Assembly (NCBI GenBank): GCA_017540265.1
Contig: JAFYBJ010000004.1
Coordinates: 93,593-157,592 of the forward strand
Length of the DNA stretch: 64,000 nucleotides
Reading direction: 5' to 3'
From: Lachnospiraceae bacterium
GTDB taxonomy: Bacteria > Bacillota > Clostridia > Lachnospirales > Lachnospiraceae
In this document: positions 53,088 to 61,949 of the stretch, piece by piece
Position numbering within the stretch: position 1 is the first letter of the stretch
Layout of the letters: each line of letters begins with the position of its first letter
Translations under genes and position numbers: made by a program
The notes under the pieces: generated by a model
Database searches by the model: none
What the model was told of the DNA's origin: nothing
The model's input: the letters and a program-made list of their open reading frames with translations, nothing else

Positions 53088-54439
53088 AGATTCTGCACCG
53101 CCTTTATGATATTTTCTGCCATATACGCCGTCATATCATCACTCATTCCCGGATAAACCCCCACCCAGAAACTGTCATTCATTATCCTTTCAGTCTCATC
53201 AAGGCTGCCGGATACCCGGTACGCATCCGTGCCCCTTATATCGTCAAAGCAGGGATGTTTTATGATATTTCCGGAAAACAGGAGTCTTGTCTGGATATTA
53301 TGCTCTTCCAGATAAGAAGTCACTTTATTCCTTCCGCCCGGTACATTTACCGTAAGCATAAAACCAAACCAGGAAGGAGAAGAATTCTCTGTCGCTTCGG
53401 GAAGCACAAGCTTACCGAGCACATCCTTAGAAGCCTTTAAAAGTTCTTCTTTCAAGTAATTCCAGTTATGCTTTCTCCTCTCGATAAAAGAAGGAAATTT
53501 CTTAAGCTGCTCAACACCAACTGCAGCCTGCATGTCAGTCACTTTCAGGTTATAGCCGAAATGGCTGTAGGTATATTTGTGATCATACCCCTCAGGCAGT
53601 TCACCTCTCTTACCGTCAAAACGGTGTCCGCAGATATTATCGCGCCCTGAAGGACATACGCAGTCGCGTCCCCAGTCCCTGTAGGAAAGTATCAGCCGGT
53701 TTAAAAGAGGATCATCGGTATAGACCGCTCCGCCTTCGCCCATAGTCATATGATGAGGCGGATAAAAGCTTGAAGTGCCTATATCACCCCAGGTGCCCGT
53801 AAATTTTGTAACTCCGTCTATGGTATATTCCGAGCCCAGTGCATCGCAGTTATCTTCAACAAGCCACAGCCCGTGCGCATCACAGAAAGCCTTCACAGCC
53901 TTAAGGTCAAAAGGGTTTCCCAAAGTATGGGCTATCATCACCGCCTTGGTCTTTCCCTCTTTATATGCGCCTTCAAGCTTTGTTACATCAATATTGTACT
54001 GGGGTACTGTCACATCCACAAAGACAGGCACAGCGCCGTACTGAATTATAGGATTTATGGTGGTAGGAAAGCCGCAGGCCACGGTTATCACCTCATCGCC
54101 GCGCTTTATCCTGCGGTCTCCCAGCTCGGGAGCGGTAAGCACCGTAAAAGCAAGCAGATTTGCGGAGGAGCCGCTGTTTACTAGATGAACATGCTTTACG
54201 CCTATCCACTCTGCAAACGCTTTCTCGAATTCATCTGAAAAGCGCCCCGTTGTCAGCCAGAAATCAAGGGCTGCATCCGTAAGGCTCATCATTTCCTTTT
54301 CATCAAACACCCTGGAGGCATAATTTATGCGGTCTCCGGGGACAAAGGGCCTGTCATTTTTCTTAAACTGCTCATAATACGAAGCCACAAGGCTCTTTAT
54401 CTCTTCCCTGGCTTCATTCTCACTGTTCCACTTCTTCAT
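53084..54439 (-). CDS. rfbH: CDP-4-keto-6-deoxy-D-glucose-3-dehydrase (E1), PLP and [2Fe-2S] enzyme
   Basis: 451 residues, DegT/DnrJ fold. The usual PLP lysine is replaced by histidine (His229-His230 in SFYPPHHMTMGEGG), the hallmark of E1 dehydrases. Cysteines at 198, 260, 262 and 270 (CVC and C at plus 8, in DWGRDCVCPSGRDNIC) fit the [2Fe-2S] cluster of this family. E1 removes the C3 hydroxyl with electrons from a partner reductase (E3/RfbI/AscD). No such ferredoxin-like reductase gene is in this window. First gene of the operon, with a ribosome binding site GGAAAG. Confidence 0.95.
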   Translation of the reverse strand: MKKWNSENEAREEIKSLVASYYEQFKKNDRPFVPGDRINYASRVFDEKEMMSLTDAALDFWLTTGRFSDEFEKAFAEWIGVKHVHLVNSGSSANLLAFTVLTAPELGDRRIKRGDEVITVACGFPTTINPIIQYGAVPVFVDVTVPQYNIDVTKLEGAYKEGKTKAVMIAHTLGNPFDLKAVKAFCDAHGLWLVEDNCDALGSEYTIDGVTKFTGTWGDIGTSSFYPPHHMTMGEGGAVYTDDPLLNRLILSYRDWGRDCVCPSGRDNICGHRFDGKRGELPEGYDHKYTYSHFGYNLKVTDMQAAVGVEQLKKFPSFIERRKHNWNYLKEELLKASKDVLGKLVLPEATENSSPSWFGFMLTVNVPGGRNKVTSYLEEHNIQTRLLFSGNIIKHPCFDDIRGTDAYRVSGSLDETERIMNDSFWVGVYPGMSDDMTAYMAENIIKAVQNL

Positions 54440-54563
54440 ATCTTATCTTTCCTGTAACTATATAATGTATAACACAGACACTGCTGTGCCCATATCTATG
54501 TATTTTAAGCCACAGAAGGCTATATAGCAAGCCCCCGGGAAGACAAGACAGGCGTCTGTCCTT

Positions 54564-55976
54564 CTACTCGTCTTCCATCCACATGTTATCAGTTCCCTGA
54601 AAAGCAAATCCCATGTGTGCAGCTATACGTCCGGTCACCGTATCATAAACCATGACCGTCATATCCGCCCCGTCAATACGCATTCCTTCCCTGCCAAAAT
54701 ACACCTGCGCTCCGTCATCATTCCAGATAGCGCTTATGTCATTTACGGAATCCGAAAAAAAGATTTTTTTTCCTTTTTCAACACACTTTGTAACCCCATC
54801 CGTACCGCGTATCCATATGCCTTCCGCATTTGGAAGGATGCCTGCATCATTTAAGCAGGTTACGGTATCCTCATCCATTTCATCGGTATTTCCGCCTGCT
54901 ATAAGATACGTCACATAAGAACCGGTTTGCAGGCTTTCAAAAAACGCTGTCTTATCCACTTCCTCCGATAGTATCCTGTCATGCATCCTGCATTTTATAT
55001 AAAGCGCATTTTCATCCCAGGACAGATACCTGTCATCACCCCTTCTGTCCAGGATATCATAATGAGTTTTTATATAATTCCCGATATATGAGGTAAATTT
55101 GACATTGCCCCTGAAATTAAGATGGGAATCATCTCCCGCATCACTTTCCCAGTCTATGCCCATATCCGATACAAGCGCGCCGCCGTTTAAAAAGCTTACG
55201 CCGTATTCCTCTGCAATATCGGCTGCAGTGTTGAATTTTGAATACTCTCCCTTACCCATACCGGCGTAGGGTGCCACTGCCACCAGTACCGGTATTCCCT
55301 CTTCTTTTGCAAGTTCAAGGATCATGCGATAATACTTTTCGGATTTTTCCCCAAGCGCCTTTCTGTCATCGTTTACGACATCCGGATCCCTAAAGGCTTC
55401 CGTATCCAGATTGCTGCTGAATCCCTTCCATGATCTGTATTGCAGATCTCCTTTATACTCCAGAAAATCCGCCCTGCTTAAATTTCTGTATCTGGTATGG
55501 TAATTTGTATATGCCAGCACATATTTAAGCCTTTCGCCTTCTGGCGCGCTGCATTTTATTGCTTCCATCCTGCCTCTTATATCCCTTATCCCCATGGTGT
55601 TCTTAAGGGTCACTGTCTGATCAGCATATTCTCCTTCTTCACAGAGCCTGAAAGCCTCGAGTATGATAAGCTTCGGTTTTTGCGTCTTAAGAGCTTCCTT
55701 AAGGTAATAATAAGTATTCCAGACAGGCTGCCAGGAACCTCCCAGCACATAGGAAGCTATCCCCTGCTCTTCCCACAAAACTCCTGTATTGAAATTCTCG
55801 AAGGCGTGGCTGCTTCCAAGTATCAGCACGTCTATGCTGTTCACATCCTGTTCATAGAATTTGGTAAGGCTGTATATGCCGTCGCTGCTCTTAAGCCTTA
55901 AGGCGGAATCCGTAAAATAAAGAGATGTAAAGAGTATAAGCAGAAAGGCGATGGTTTTTATAATACTCTTCTTCAT
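54564..55976 (-). CDS. membrane-anchored SGNH-like acyltransferase/esterase partner of the MBOAT
   Basis: 470 residues from ATG 55976, the first start after the MBOAT stop (14 bases). One N-terminal membrane helix (IIKTIAFLLILFTSLYFTDS) anchors it outside. The SGNH block I motif is LILGSSHAFENFNTG (GSSH at 54-57), and block V is GDDSHLNFRG with the Asp-His pair. This is the DltD/AlgX/PatB-type fold. The last 120 residues are an additional domain of no known family. It would take acyl groups exported by the MBOAT and put them on a glycan. Final gene of the dapA operon, followed by a weak hairpin (GACAG/CTGTC at 54549-54562). Confidence 0.75.
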   Translation of the reverse strand: MKKSIIKTIAFLLILFTSLYFTDSALRLKSSDGIYSLTKFYEQDVNSIDVLILGSSHAFENFNTGVLWEEQGIASYVLGGSWQPVWNTYYYLKEALKTQKPKLIILEAFRLCEEGEYADQTVTLKNTMGIRDIRGRMEAIKCSAPEGERLKYVLAYTNYHTRYRNLSRADFLEYKGDLQYRSWKGFSSNLDTEAFRDPDVVNDDRKALGEKSEKYYRMILELAKEEGIPVLVAVAPYAGMGKGEYSKFNTAADIAEEYGVSFLNGGALVSDMGIDWESDAGDDSHLNFRGNVKFTSYIGNYIKTHYDILDRRGDDRYLSWDENALYIKCRMHDRILSEEVDKTAFFESLQTGSYVTYLIAGGNTDEMDEDTVTCLNDAGILPNAEGIWIRGTDGVTKCVEKGKKIFFSDSVNDISAIWNDDGAQVYFGREGMRIDGADMTVMVYDTVTGRIAAHMGFAFQGTDNMWMEDE

Positions 55977-55989
55977 ATCATGTGCCTTT

Positions 55990-57477
55990 CTAGAACTGGA
56001 AATACATAAACTGCTGCGGATCAAAGGAAGATCCGTATTCCCCGAATACAAAAATAAACAGTATAAGCCCGATCATCACTACCCATCTGAACCACAGATT
56101 CTGCTTCATAAGCCACTTATCTATCGTAAGATCAAGCTTTTCCCTGATGATATCAAAGGCAAAGAGCACAAAAAGCGCAATGATAAAGATATTAAGCTCA
56201 AATCTCTCAAGCCCCAGCTCAAGCATCCCGCCGTTTGTAAGATTCCATATATCCGGTCTTAAAAATATCTGCCTGAAAAAATAAAACGCATCTCCCGCAG
56301 AAGAAGCCCTGAAGAACACCCACGCAGCACAGGTAAAGATAAAGGTTATCATTACCCTTAAAAATCTGAAACTGAAGCAGGAGGTATCCGCTCCCATCTT
56401 TTTGATGACAGTCTCCCTGAATTTTTTTGTGATGCCTCCCGCAACCTGCATAAGTCCGTGAAGGCCTCCCCAGATCACAAAGGTCCAGGCTGCCCCGTGC
56501 CACAGTCCGCTTACTAAAAATGTGATCATAAGATTTCTGTATTTTTTAAACTTCCCCTCCCTGTTTCCTCCAAGGGGAATGTACAGGTAATCCCTGAACC
56601 ATGTACTTAAAGAAATATGCCATCTGCGCCAAAAATCCTGTATGCTCACGGCAAGGTACGGCGCCTTAAAATTCTCCATAAGAGAAAAACCCATTATCTT
56701 TGCGGAGCCGCAGGCTATAAACGAGTATCCCGCAAAATCACAATATATCTGAATCGAAAAAGACACGGCAGCAATGATAAGCTCCACGGCACCGTATCCC
56801 CTGCAGTTTTCAAACACCGGATTTACAAGGAGCGCCGCCCTGTCGGCTATCACCATTTTTAAGAAAAAACCGTAAATCATGAGGATACAGCCTGAGGTCA
56901 TGCGTTTAAGATCAAATAGTTTCTTTTCCGGAAGCTCACGTATCTGACTTAAGAGATTCCCGCTGCGTTCTATGGGGCCGGCAACCAGCTGCGGAAAGAA
57001 GGATACGAAAAGCGCGTATCTGAAGATATTCTTCTCCGCTTTTATATCGCCCCTGTAAACATCTATGATATACCCCAAAGCCTGAAAAACATAAAAAGAT
57101 ATGCCCACAGGAAGCAGTATATTAAGCTTTCCAAGCGATGCGGATAATCCGAAAAATTTAAGGAAACTGTTTACGGTATCCGTAAGGAAGCCCAGATATT
57201 TAAAGATCCCAAGTATCAGAAGATTAACAAATATGACGGAGCCCAGCACTGCCTTTCTTTTCTTTATATTTCCCTCAGACCGGTCTATAAAGACCGCCCC
57301 GGTAAAAGTCGCAAGCGTGGAAAAAAGGATCAGCAGGGCATATTTGGGATTCCAGGACATGTAAAAATAATAGCTTGCAGCCAAAAGCCAGTAAAGCCTT
57401 GCTTTCTTCGGTATCAGAAAAAAAATAAGCAGGACTGTGATAAAAAAAACAAAGAATTTAACAGAATTAAAGATCAT
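55990..57477 (-). CDS. MBOAT-family O-acyltransferase (AlgI/DltB/PatA-like)
   Basis: 495 residues, about 11 membrane helices. The MBOAT catalytic His is in SGLWHGAAWTFVIWGGLHGL. WRRWHISLSTWFRDYLYIPL is the most conserved family block, and NILLPVGISFYVFQALGYII is also typical. It would move an acyl group (usually acetyl) across the membrane to the SGNH-like partner, for O-acylation of a cell-surface polysaccharide. Its ATG is directly at the hisA-like stop, so the two genes are co-transcribed. Confidence 0.92.
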   Translation of the reverse strand: MIFNSVKFFVFFITVLLIFFLIPKKARLYWLLAASYYFYMSWNPKYALLILFSTLATFTGAVFIDRSEGNIKKRKAVLGSVIFVNLLILGIFKYLGFLTDTVNSFLKFFGLSASLGKLNILLPVGISFYVFQALGYIIDVYRGDIKAEKNIFRYALFVSFFPQLVAGPIERSGNLLSQIRELPEKKLFDLKRMTSGCILMIYGFFLKMVIADRAALLVNPVFENCRGYGAVELIIAAVSFSIQIYCDFAGYSFIACGSAKIMGFSLMENFKAPYLAVSIQDFWRRWHISLSTWFRDYLYIPLGGNREGKFKKYRNLMITFLVSGLWHGAAWTFVIWGGLHGLMQVAGGITKKFRETVIKKMGADTSCFSFRFLRVMITFIFTCAAWVFFRASSAGDAFYFFRQIFLRPDIWNLTNGGMLELGLERFELNIFIIALFVLFAFDIIREKLDLTIDKWLMKQNLWFRWVVMIGLILFIFVFGEYGSSFDPQQFMYFQF

Positions 57478-58293
57478 TTACACCCGTCCTACGGGCACCG
57501 GCATATTTTTTTCAAGCATGGCGGTTATGGCATCCATCTTAAGCTCCCCGCCAAACAGATCCAGGGCAGACCCGACAGTTGCATCTATAAGACCCGCTCC
57601 GGCGCCCCTTATCGTATCAAGGTCCTCATATGTATGAACACCTCCCGCATAGGTAACCGGCACAGAATCACCTTCACGCATGTAAGACGCAAGTACGTTT
57701 AACACATCCGTATCGATGCCCGCCTTCTTTCCTTCCACATCGGCTGCATGTATAAGATATTCACATACATTGGGCTGCAATGACTTAAGCAGATCTTTGG
57801 TAAGTTCAAGCTCCGTAAAACGCTGCCAACGGTCCGTTACAACATAAAGCTTTCCGTTTGCCCCTCTCCTGCAGCTTAGATCCAGTATCAGGTGTTTACT
57901 CCCTACGGCGTTCTTTATCTTTAGAAGATTTTTTTCATCAAGCCTTCCGTCTTTAAAGACAAAAGAGGTAACTATAACGGCATATGCGCCGGCATCCAGG
58001 AATTCCTCTGCATTTAAGTCATTTATCCCGCCGCCTATGCTCATACCTCCCCTAAAGGCACCCAGGGCATTAAGTGCCTGCACTTTTGACGCCTCATATT
58101 CCGGAGTGCCGGCTTTATTAAGCATTATCACATGACCGCCGCCCAGATTTTTTTTTGCATATAATGAAGCATAAAAAGAAGCAGGAGCCCCTGCGATGAA
58201 ATTTTCGCTTGCGCCCTTTTCATCGTCAAGGCTCCCGCCGATTATCTGTTTTACCTTACCATCATGTATATCGATGCATGGTCTGAAACGCAT
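57478..58293 (-). CDS. hisA: eukaryotic-type HisA (ProFAR isomerase)
   Basis: 271 residues. The start MRFRPCIDIHDGKVKQIIGG and the strand HLILDLSCRR (Asp138) match the plant/yeast type HIS6 enzyme, which differs from the standard bacterial HisA. The two catalytic aspartates are Asp8 and Asp138. GGMSIGGGINDLNAEEFLDA and the end GAGAGLIDATVGSALDLFGG are phosphate-binding loops of the TIM barrel. It should isomerise ProFAR in histidine synthesis. No other his gene is in the window. It starts 4 bases after the dapB stop and is followed directly by the MBOAT gene. Confidence 0.85.
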   Translation of the reverse strand: MRFRPCIDIHDGKVKQIIGGSLDDEKGASENFIAGAPASFYASLYAKKNLGGGHVIMLNKAGTPEYEASKVQALNALGAFRGGMSIGGGINDLNAEEFLDAGAYAVIVTSFVFKDGRLDEKNLLKIKNAVGSKHLILDLSCRRGANGKLYVVTDRWQRFTELELTKDLLKSLQPNVCEYLIHAADVEGKKAGIDTDVLNVLASYMREGDSVPVTYAGGVHTYEDLDTIRGAGAGLIDATVGSALDLFGGELKMDAITAMLEKNMPVPVGRV

Positions 58294-58297
58294 ATCC

Positions 58298-59056
58298 TTA
58301 TCCTATCACGTCGCTCATATCATAAAGCCCGGCAGTCTTACCCTTTAAAAATTTGGCAGCCTGTATGGCGCCCTTTGCAAATACCGCCTTTGAATAAGCC
58401 CTGTGGCTGAAGGTTATCACCTCATCCCCGCCTGCAAAGATCACGTCATGATCTCCGGGGATGTTGCCTCCTCTGACAGCTGATATCCCCAGTTCTTTCC
58501 TGTCCCTCTTCTGCCTTCTGTCCGAACGGTCAAAAACATATTCAAATTTTCCGCCCATCTCTTCATTTATTGCATCAGCAAGGGCAAGAGCCGTTCCGGA
58601 GGGAGCATCCACCTTCTGATTGTGATGCTTTTCCACTATCTCTATATCAAAACCTGCGGGATCAAAGGTCGCTGCTGCTTCCTTAAGGAGTTTCATCAGC
58701 ACATTTATACCAAGGCTCATATTTGCGCTCTTGAGCACAGCAGCCTTTTTCGTTGTAACTTCCTTTGCCCTCTTTACCTGTTCTTCTGAAAGACCGGTGG
58801 TACAAAGAACAACCGCCATGCCCTTTTCCTCACAATAATCCAGGAGCGCATCCGTTGCCTTTGCCGATGCGAAATCGATGATCACATCAGCATCCACATC
58901 GCATTCCTTAATGGAAGCAAATACAGGATAATCATTTTTAATCCCGTCAAAGGGATCGATTCCCGCAACAATCTCTATATCCGGATCGTCCTTTACGATC
59001 GAGGTGATCGTCTGTCCCATATGGCCGTTGCAGCCATGCATTATAGCTCTAACCAT
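58298..59056 (-). CDS. dapB: 4-hydroxy-tetrahydrodipicolinate reductase
   Basis: 252 residues. NAD(P)-binding motif GCNGHMGQ at 8-15, family motif EIVEKHHNQKVDAPSGTALA with the catalytic His pair and Lys. It reduces the DapA product in the diaminopimelate/lysine pathway. It lies 15 bases after dapA and has a GAGG-type ribosome binding site. Confidence 0.97.
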   Translation of the reverse strand: MVRAIMHGCNGHMGQTITSIVKDDPDIEIVAGIDPFDGIKNDYPVFASIKECDVDADVIIDFASAKATDALLDYCEEKGMAVVLCTTGLSEEQVKRAKEVTTKKAAVLKSANMSLGINVLMKLLKEAAATFDPAGFDIEIVEKHHNQKVDAPSGTALALADAINEEMGGKFEYVFDRSDRRQKRDRKELGISAVRGGNIPGDHDVIFAGGDEVITFSHRAYSKAVFAKGAIQAAKFLKGKTAGLYDMSDVIG

Positions 59057-59071
59057 TATGCTTATGCCTCC

Positions 59072-59959
59072 TTACAGTATGCCGAATTTCTTCATTTCTT
59101 CTTCAAGAACCGCCGCATGCTCGGGCTCCATTTCCGTAAGAGGCATACGCAAAGGTCCCGCAGGCTGTCCCTGAAGAGCCATGGCCTTCTTTACGGGTAT
59201 GGGATTAACCTCTGAGAAGAGGGCATTTATAAGAGGAAGAGCCTTAAGCTGTATATCTCTTGCTCCGTCCACATCTCCGTCAAAGAATTTCTGACACATA
59301 TCATGCGTTTGTTTCGGCGCCACATTTGAAAGCACCGAGATCACGCCTTTTCCGCCAAGTGAGAGCAACGGCACCACCTGATCGTCATTTCCTGAATATA
59401 CATCAAGGCAGCCCTCAGCTAAGCTCATCATCTTTACAAGCTGGGAGAAATTGCCTGTTGCATCCTTCACTCCCACTATATTCTTTGTTTCCTTTGCAAG
59501 GGCCACCATGGTCTCAGGAAGTATGTTCACGCCGCCGGTACGTCCGGGAATGTTATAAAGTATAAGAGGAATATCCACGGAAGCCGCCACTGTCTCGAAG
59601 TGCTTCTTAAGTCCCTTCTGCGTAGCCTTGTTATAATAAGGCGTCACTACCAGCGCCGCCTCTGCTCCTGCCTTTGCCGCCTCTTTTGTAAGATATACAG
59701 CCGTAGCCGTGCAATTGGAGCCGGTACCTGCGATGACGGGAACGCGGTGCTTAACCACATCTATGCAATACCTGATGACCTCAAGATGCTCATCTTCAGT
59801 CATGGTAGCTGCCTCGCCGGTGGTACCGCATACCACGATGGCGTCGGTGCCGTTTGCTATCTGATATTCTATGTTCTTTGCAAAGCCTTCATAATCAACA
59901 GATTCATCACTTTTGAAAGGGGTGACTATAGCCACACCCGCACCTGCAAATACTGACAT
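59072..59959 (-). CDS. dapA: 4-hydroxy-tetrahydrodipicolinate synthase
   Basis: 295 residues, TIM barrel. The Schiff-base Lys is in NIVGVKDATGN and the catalytic Tyr in LILYNIPGRTG; TTGEAATMTEDEH is the binding loop (GTTGE). It condenses pyruvate with aspartate semialdehyde. First gene of the operon dapA-dapB-hisA-MBOAT-SGNH, with a promoter directly after the typA stop and AGAGGAGG before the ATG. Confidence 0.97.
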   Translation of the reverse strand: MSVFAGAGVAIVTPFKSDESVDYEGFAKNIEYQIANGTDAIVVCGTTGEAATMTEDEHLEVIRYCIDVVKHRVPVIAGTGSNCTATAVYLTKEAAKAGAEAALVVTPYYNKATQKGLKKHFETVAASVDIPLILYNIPGRTGGVNILPETMVALAKETKNIVGVKDATGNFSQLVKMMSLAEGCLDVYSGNDDQVVPLLSLGGKGVISVLSNVAPKQTHDMCQKFFDGDVDGARDIQLKALPLINALFSEVNPIPVKKAMALQGQPAGPLRMPLTEMEPEHAAVLEEEMKKFGIL

Positions 59960-60000
59960 ATGCTGCCTCCTCTTATGGTTGGGATTTAAAATTAACCTAT

Positions 60001-60029
60001 AGTATAATTTAGTACAGGTATTTTTTCAA
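60001..60029 (-). promoter_or_regulatory. promoter of the dapA operon
   Basis: TTGAAA (60029-60024), 17 bases, TATACT (60006-60001) on the minus strand. It starts two bases past the typA stop. The leader is about 35 bases. Confidence 0.75.
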
Positions 60030-60030
60030 G

Positions 60031-61872
60031 TTATCCCTTTGCCGCTGCAGATATTGCCGCACGTTTTCTCTTTAAGGGATCTAATATCTTCTTCCTGATA
60101 CGGAGATGCTCGGGAGTCACCTCAAGGAGCTCGTCTGTACCTATGAATTCAAGAGCCTGCTCAAGTGAAAGGATCTTGGGCGGCGTAAGCTTTAATGCAT
60201 CATCGGAGCCGGAAGAACGGGTATTTGTGAGCTGCTTCTTTTTGCAGACATTCACCTCTATATCCTCCGATTTCGGATTCTCGCCGATGACCATGCCTGA
60301 ATAAACCTTCTCACCTGCTCCGATAAAGAGCTGTCCCCTGCCCTGTGCATTGAAAAGACCGTAAGTCACCGCTTCGCCTGTTTCAAAGGCTATGAGCGAA
60401 CCCTGAGCCCTGTATGCTATCTCTCCTTTATAAGGTGCATAGCCGTCAAAGATAGTGTTTAATATGCCGTTACCCTTGGTATCCGTCATGAATTCTCCTC
60501 GGTAGCCTATAAGGCCTCTTGAAGGAATGGAGAATTCAAGCCTTGTATAGCCTCCGTTTATGGTTCCCATATTAAGAAGCTCGCCCTTTCTCTTGGAAAG
60601 CTTTTCTATGATAGCTCCGGAGAATTCCTCGGGCACGTCTATATATGCCTTTTCCATGGGTTCAAGCCTCTTCCCGTCCTCATCCGTATGATAAAGGACT
60701 TCAGCCTTGGAAACTGCAAATTCATAGCCTTCCCTGCGCATATTCTCTATAAGAACCGAAAGATGGAGTTCGCCTCTTCCCGATACCTTGAAGGCATCAG
60801 TGGAATCCGTTTCTTCCACACGCAGTGACACATCAGTATTAAGCTCCCTGAAAAGCCTTTCCCTTATATGACGGCTTGTAACGAACTTTCCCTCCGTTCC
60901 CGCGAAGGGAGAATCATTTACAAGGAAGGTCATGGCTATGGTAGGCTCGGATATCTTCTGGAAGGGAATCGCCTTTACATCCTCCGGAGAGCAGATGGTA
61001 TCTCCGATATGAAGATCCGCTATTCCGGATATGGCCACTATGGAGCCTATCCCGGCTTCCTTAACCTCAGCCTTATCAAGCCCTTCGAATTCATAGAGCT
61101 TGCTGATCTTTACTTTTTTTACTTTATCGGGATCATGATGATTTACTATCACAGCTTCCTGGTTTACCTTTACGGAGCCGTTATCCACCTTGCCCACGCC
61201 TATGCGACCCACATATTCATTGTAATCGATGGTGGAGATGAGCACCTGCGTGCCTGCCTCAGGATCACCCTCAGGTGCAGGTATATATTCCACTATCTTC
61301 TTAAAGAGAGGCTCCATATCCGTACCCTGCTTATCCGGATCTTCAGACGCAAAGCCCGCCTTTGCCGATGCAAAGATAAAAGGACACTCAAGCTGGTCAT
61401 CATTTGCATCAAGATCTATAAGAAGTTCCAGAACCTCATCCACCACTTCCTTAGGTCTGGCCTCCGGGCGGTCTATCTTATTTACGCATACTATAACGGA
61501 AAGCCCGAGATCCATGGCCTTTCCAAGCACAAATCGGGTCTGGGGCATGGGTCCCTCAAAGGCATCCACCACCAGTATCACGCCGTTTACCATCTTGAGC
61601 ACGCGTTCCACCTCACCGCCGAAATCCGCGTGCCCCGGGGTGTCTATTATATTTATCTTTGTATCCTTATAGTGTATGGCAGTATTTTTAGAAAGAATGG
61701 TGATACCTCTCTCCCTTTCAATATCGCCGGAGTCCATCACGCGCTCCGCCACCACCTGGTTTTCACGGAAAACGCCACTCTGCTTGAGCAGCTCATCAAC
61801 AAGAGTGGTCTTGCCATGGTCTACATGGGCGATTATCGCCACATTACGTATGTCTTCTCTTTTTTCCTTCAT
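60031..61872 (-). CDS. typA: ribosome-associated GTPase TypA/BipA
   Basis: 613 residues, the expected length. G1 is AHVDHGKTTL, G3 is DTPGHADF, G4 is NKIDRPEA. The TypA C-terminus includes LNMGTINGGYTRLEFSIPSR, GLIGYRGEFMTDTKGNG and KKKQLTNTRSSGSDDAL. It binds the 70S ribosome and supports 50S assembly and stress growth. It has its own promoter at 61921-61949 and no co-transcribed partner visible downstream. Confidence 0.97.
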   Translation of the reverse strand: MKEKREDIRNVAIIAHVDHGKTTLVDELLKQSGVFRENQVVAERVMDSGDIERERGITILSKNTAIHYKDTKINIIDTPGHADFGGEVERVLKMVNGVILVVDAFEGPMPQTRFVLGKAMDLGLSVIVCVNKIDRPEARPKEVVDEVLELLIDLDANDDQLECPFIFASAKAGFASEDPDKQGTDMEPLFKKIVEYIPAPEGDPEAGTQVLISTIDYNEYVGRIGVGKVDNGSVKVNQEAVIVNHHDPDKVKKVKISKLYEFEGLDKAEVKEAGIGSIVAISGIADLHIGDTICSPEDVKAIPFQKISEPTIAMTFLVNDSPFAGTEGKFVTSRHIRERLFRELNTDVSLRVEETDSTDAFKVSGRGELHLSVLIENMRREGYEFAVSKAEVLYHTDEDGKRLEPMEKAYIDVPEEFSGAIIEKLSKRKGELLNMGTINGGYTRLEFSIPSRGLIGYRGEFMTDTKGNGILNTIFDGYAPYKGEIAYRAQGSLIAFETGEAVTYGLFNAQGRGQLFIGAGEKVYSGMVIGENPKSEDIEVNVCKKKQLTNTRSSGSDDALKLTPPKILSLEQALEFIGTDELLEVTPEHLRIRKKILDPLKRKRAAISAAAKG

Positions 61873-61920
61873 TTCTTAATACCTCTGTCTCTTTTCCTGC
61901 GCACAAAAACACAGCTTGTA

Positions 61921-61949
61921 AATATAGCACAAAAGAGATTTCAATTCAA
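61921..61949 (-). promoter_or_regulatory. promoter of typA
   Basis: TTGAAT (61949-61944), 17 bases, TATATT (61926-61921), with TGC before it (extended -10). The -35 overlaps the stop of the gene at 61946. Confidence 0.7.

Noticed and set aside
54440-54563. ATTATATAG-like sequence considered as the promoter of the polysaccharide operon
   Set aside because: Several overlapping TATA-like hexamers but no -35 at 16-18 bases; the operon promoter probably lies here, yet I cannot place it.
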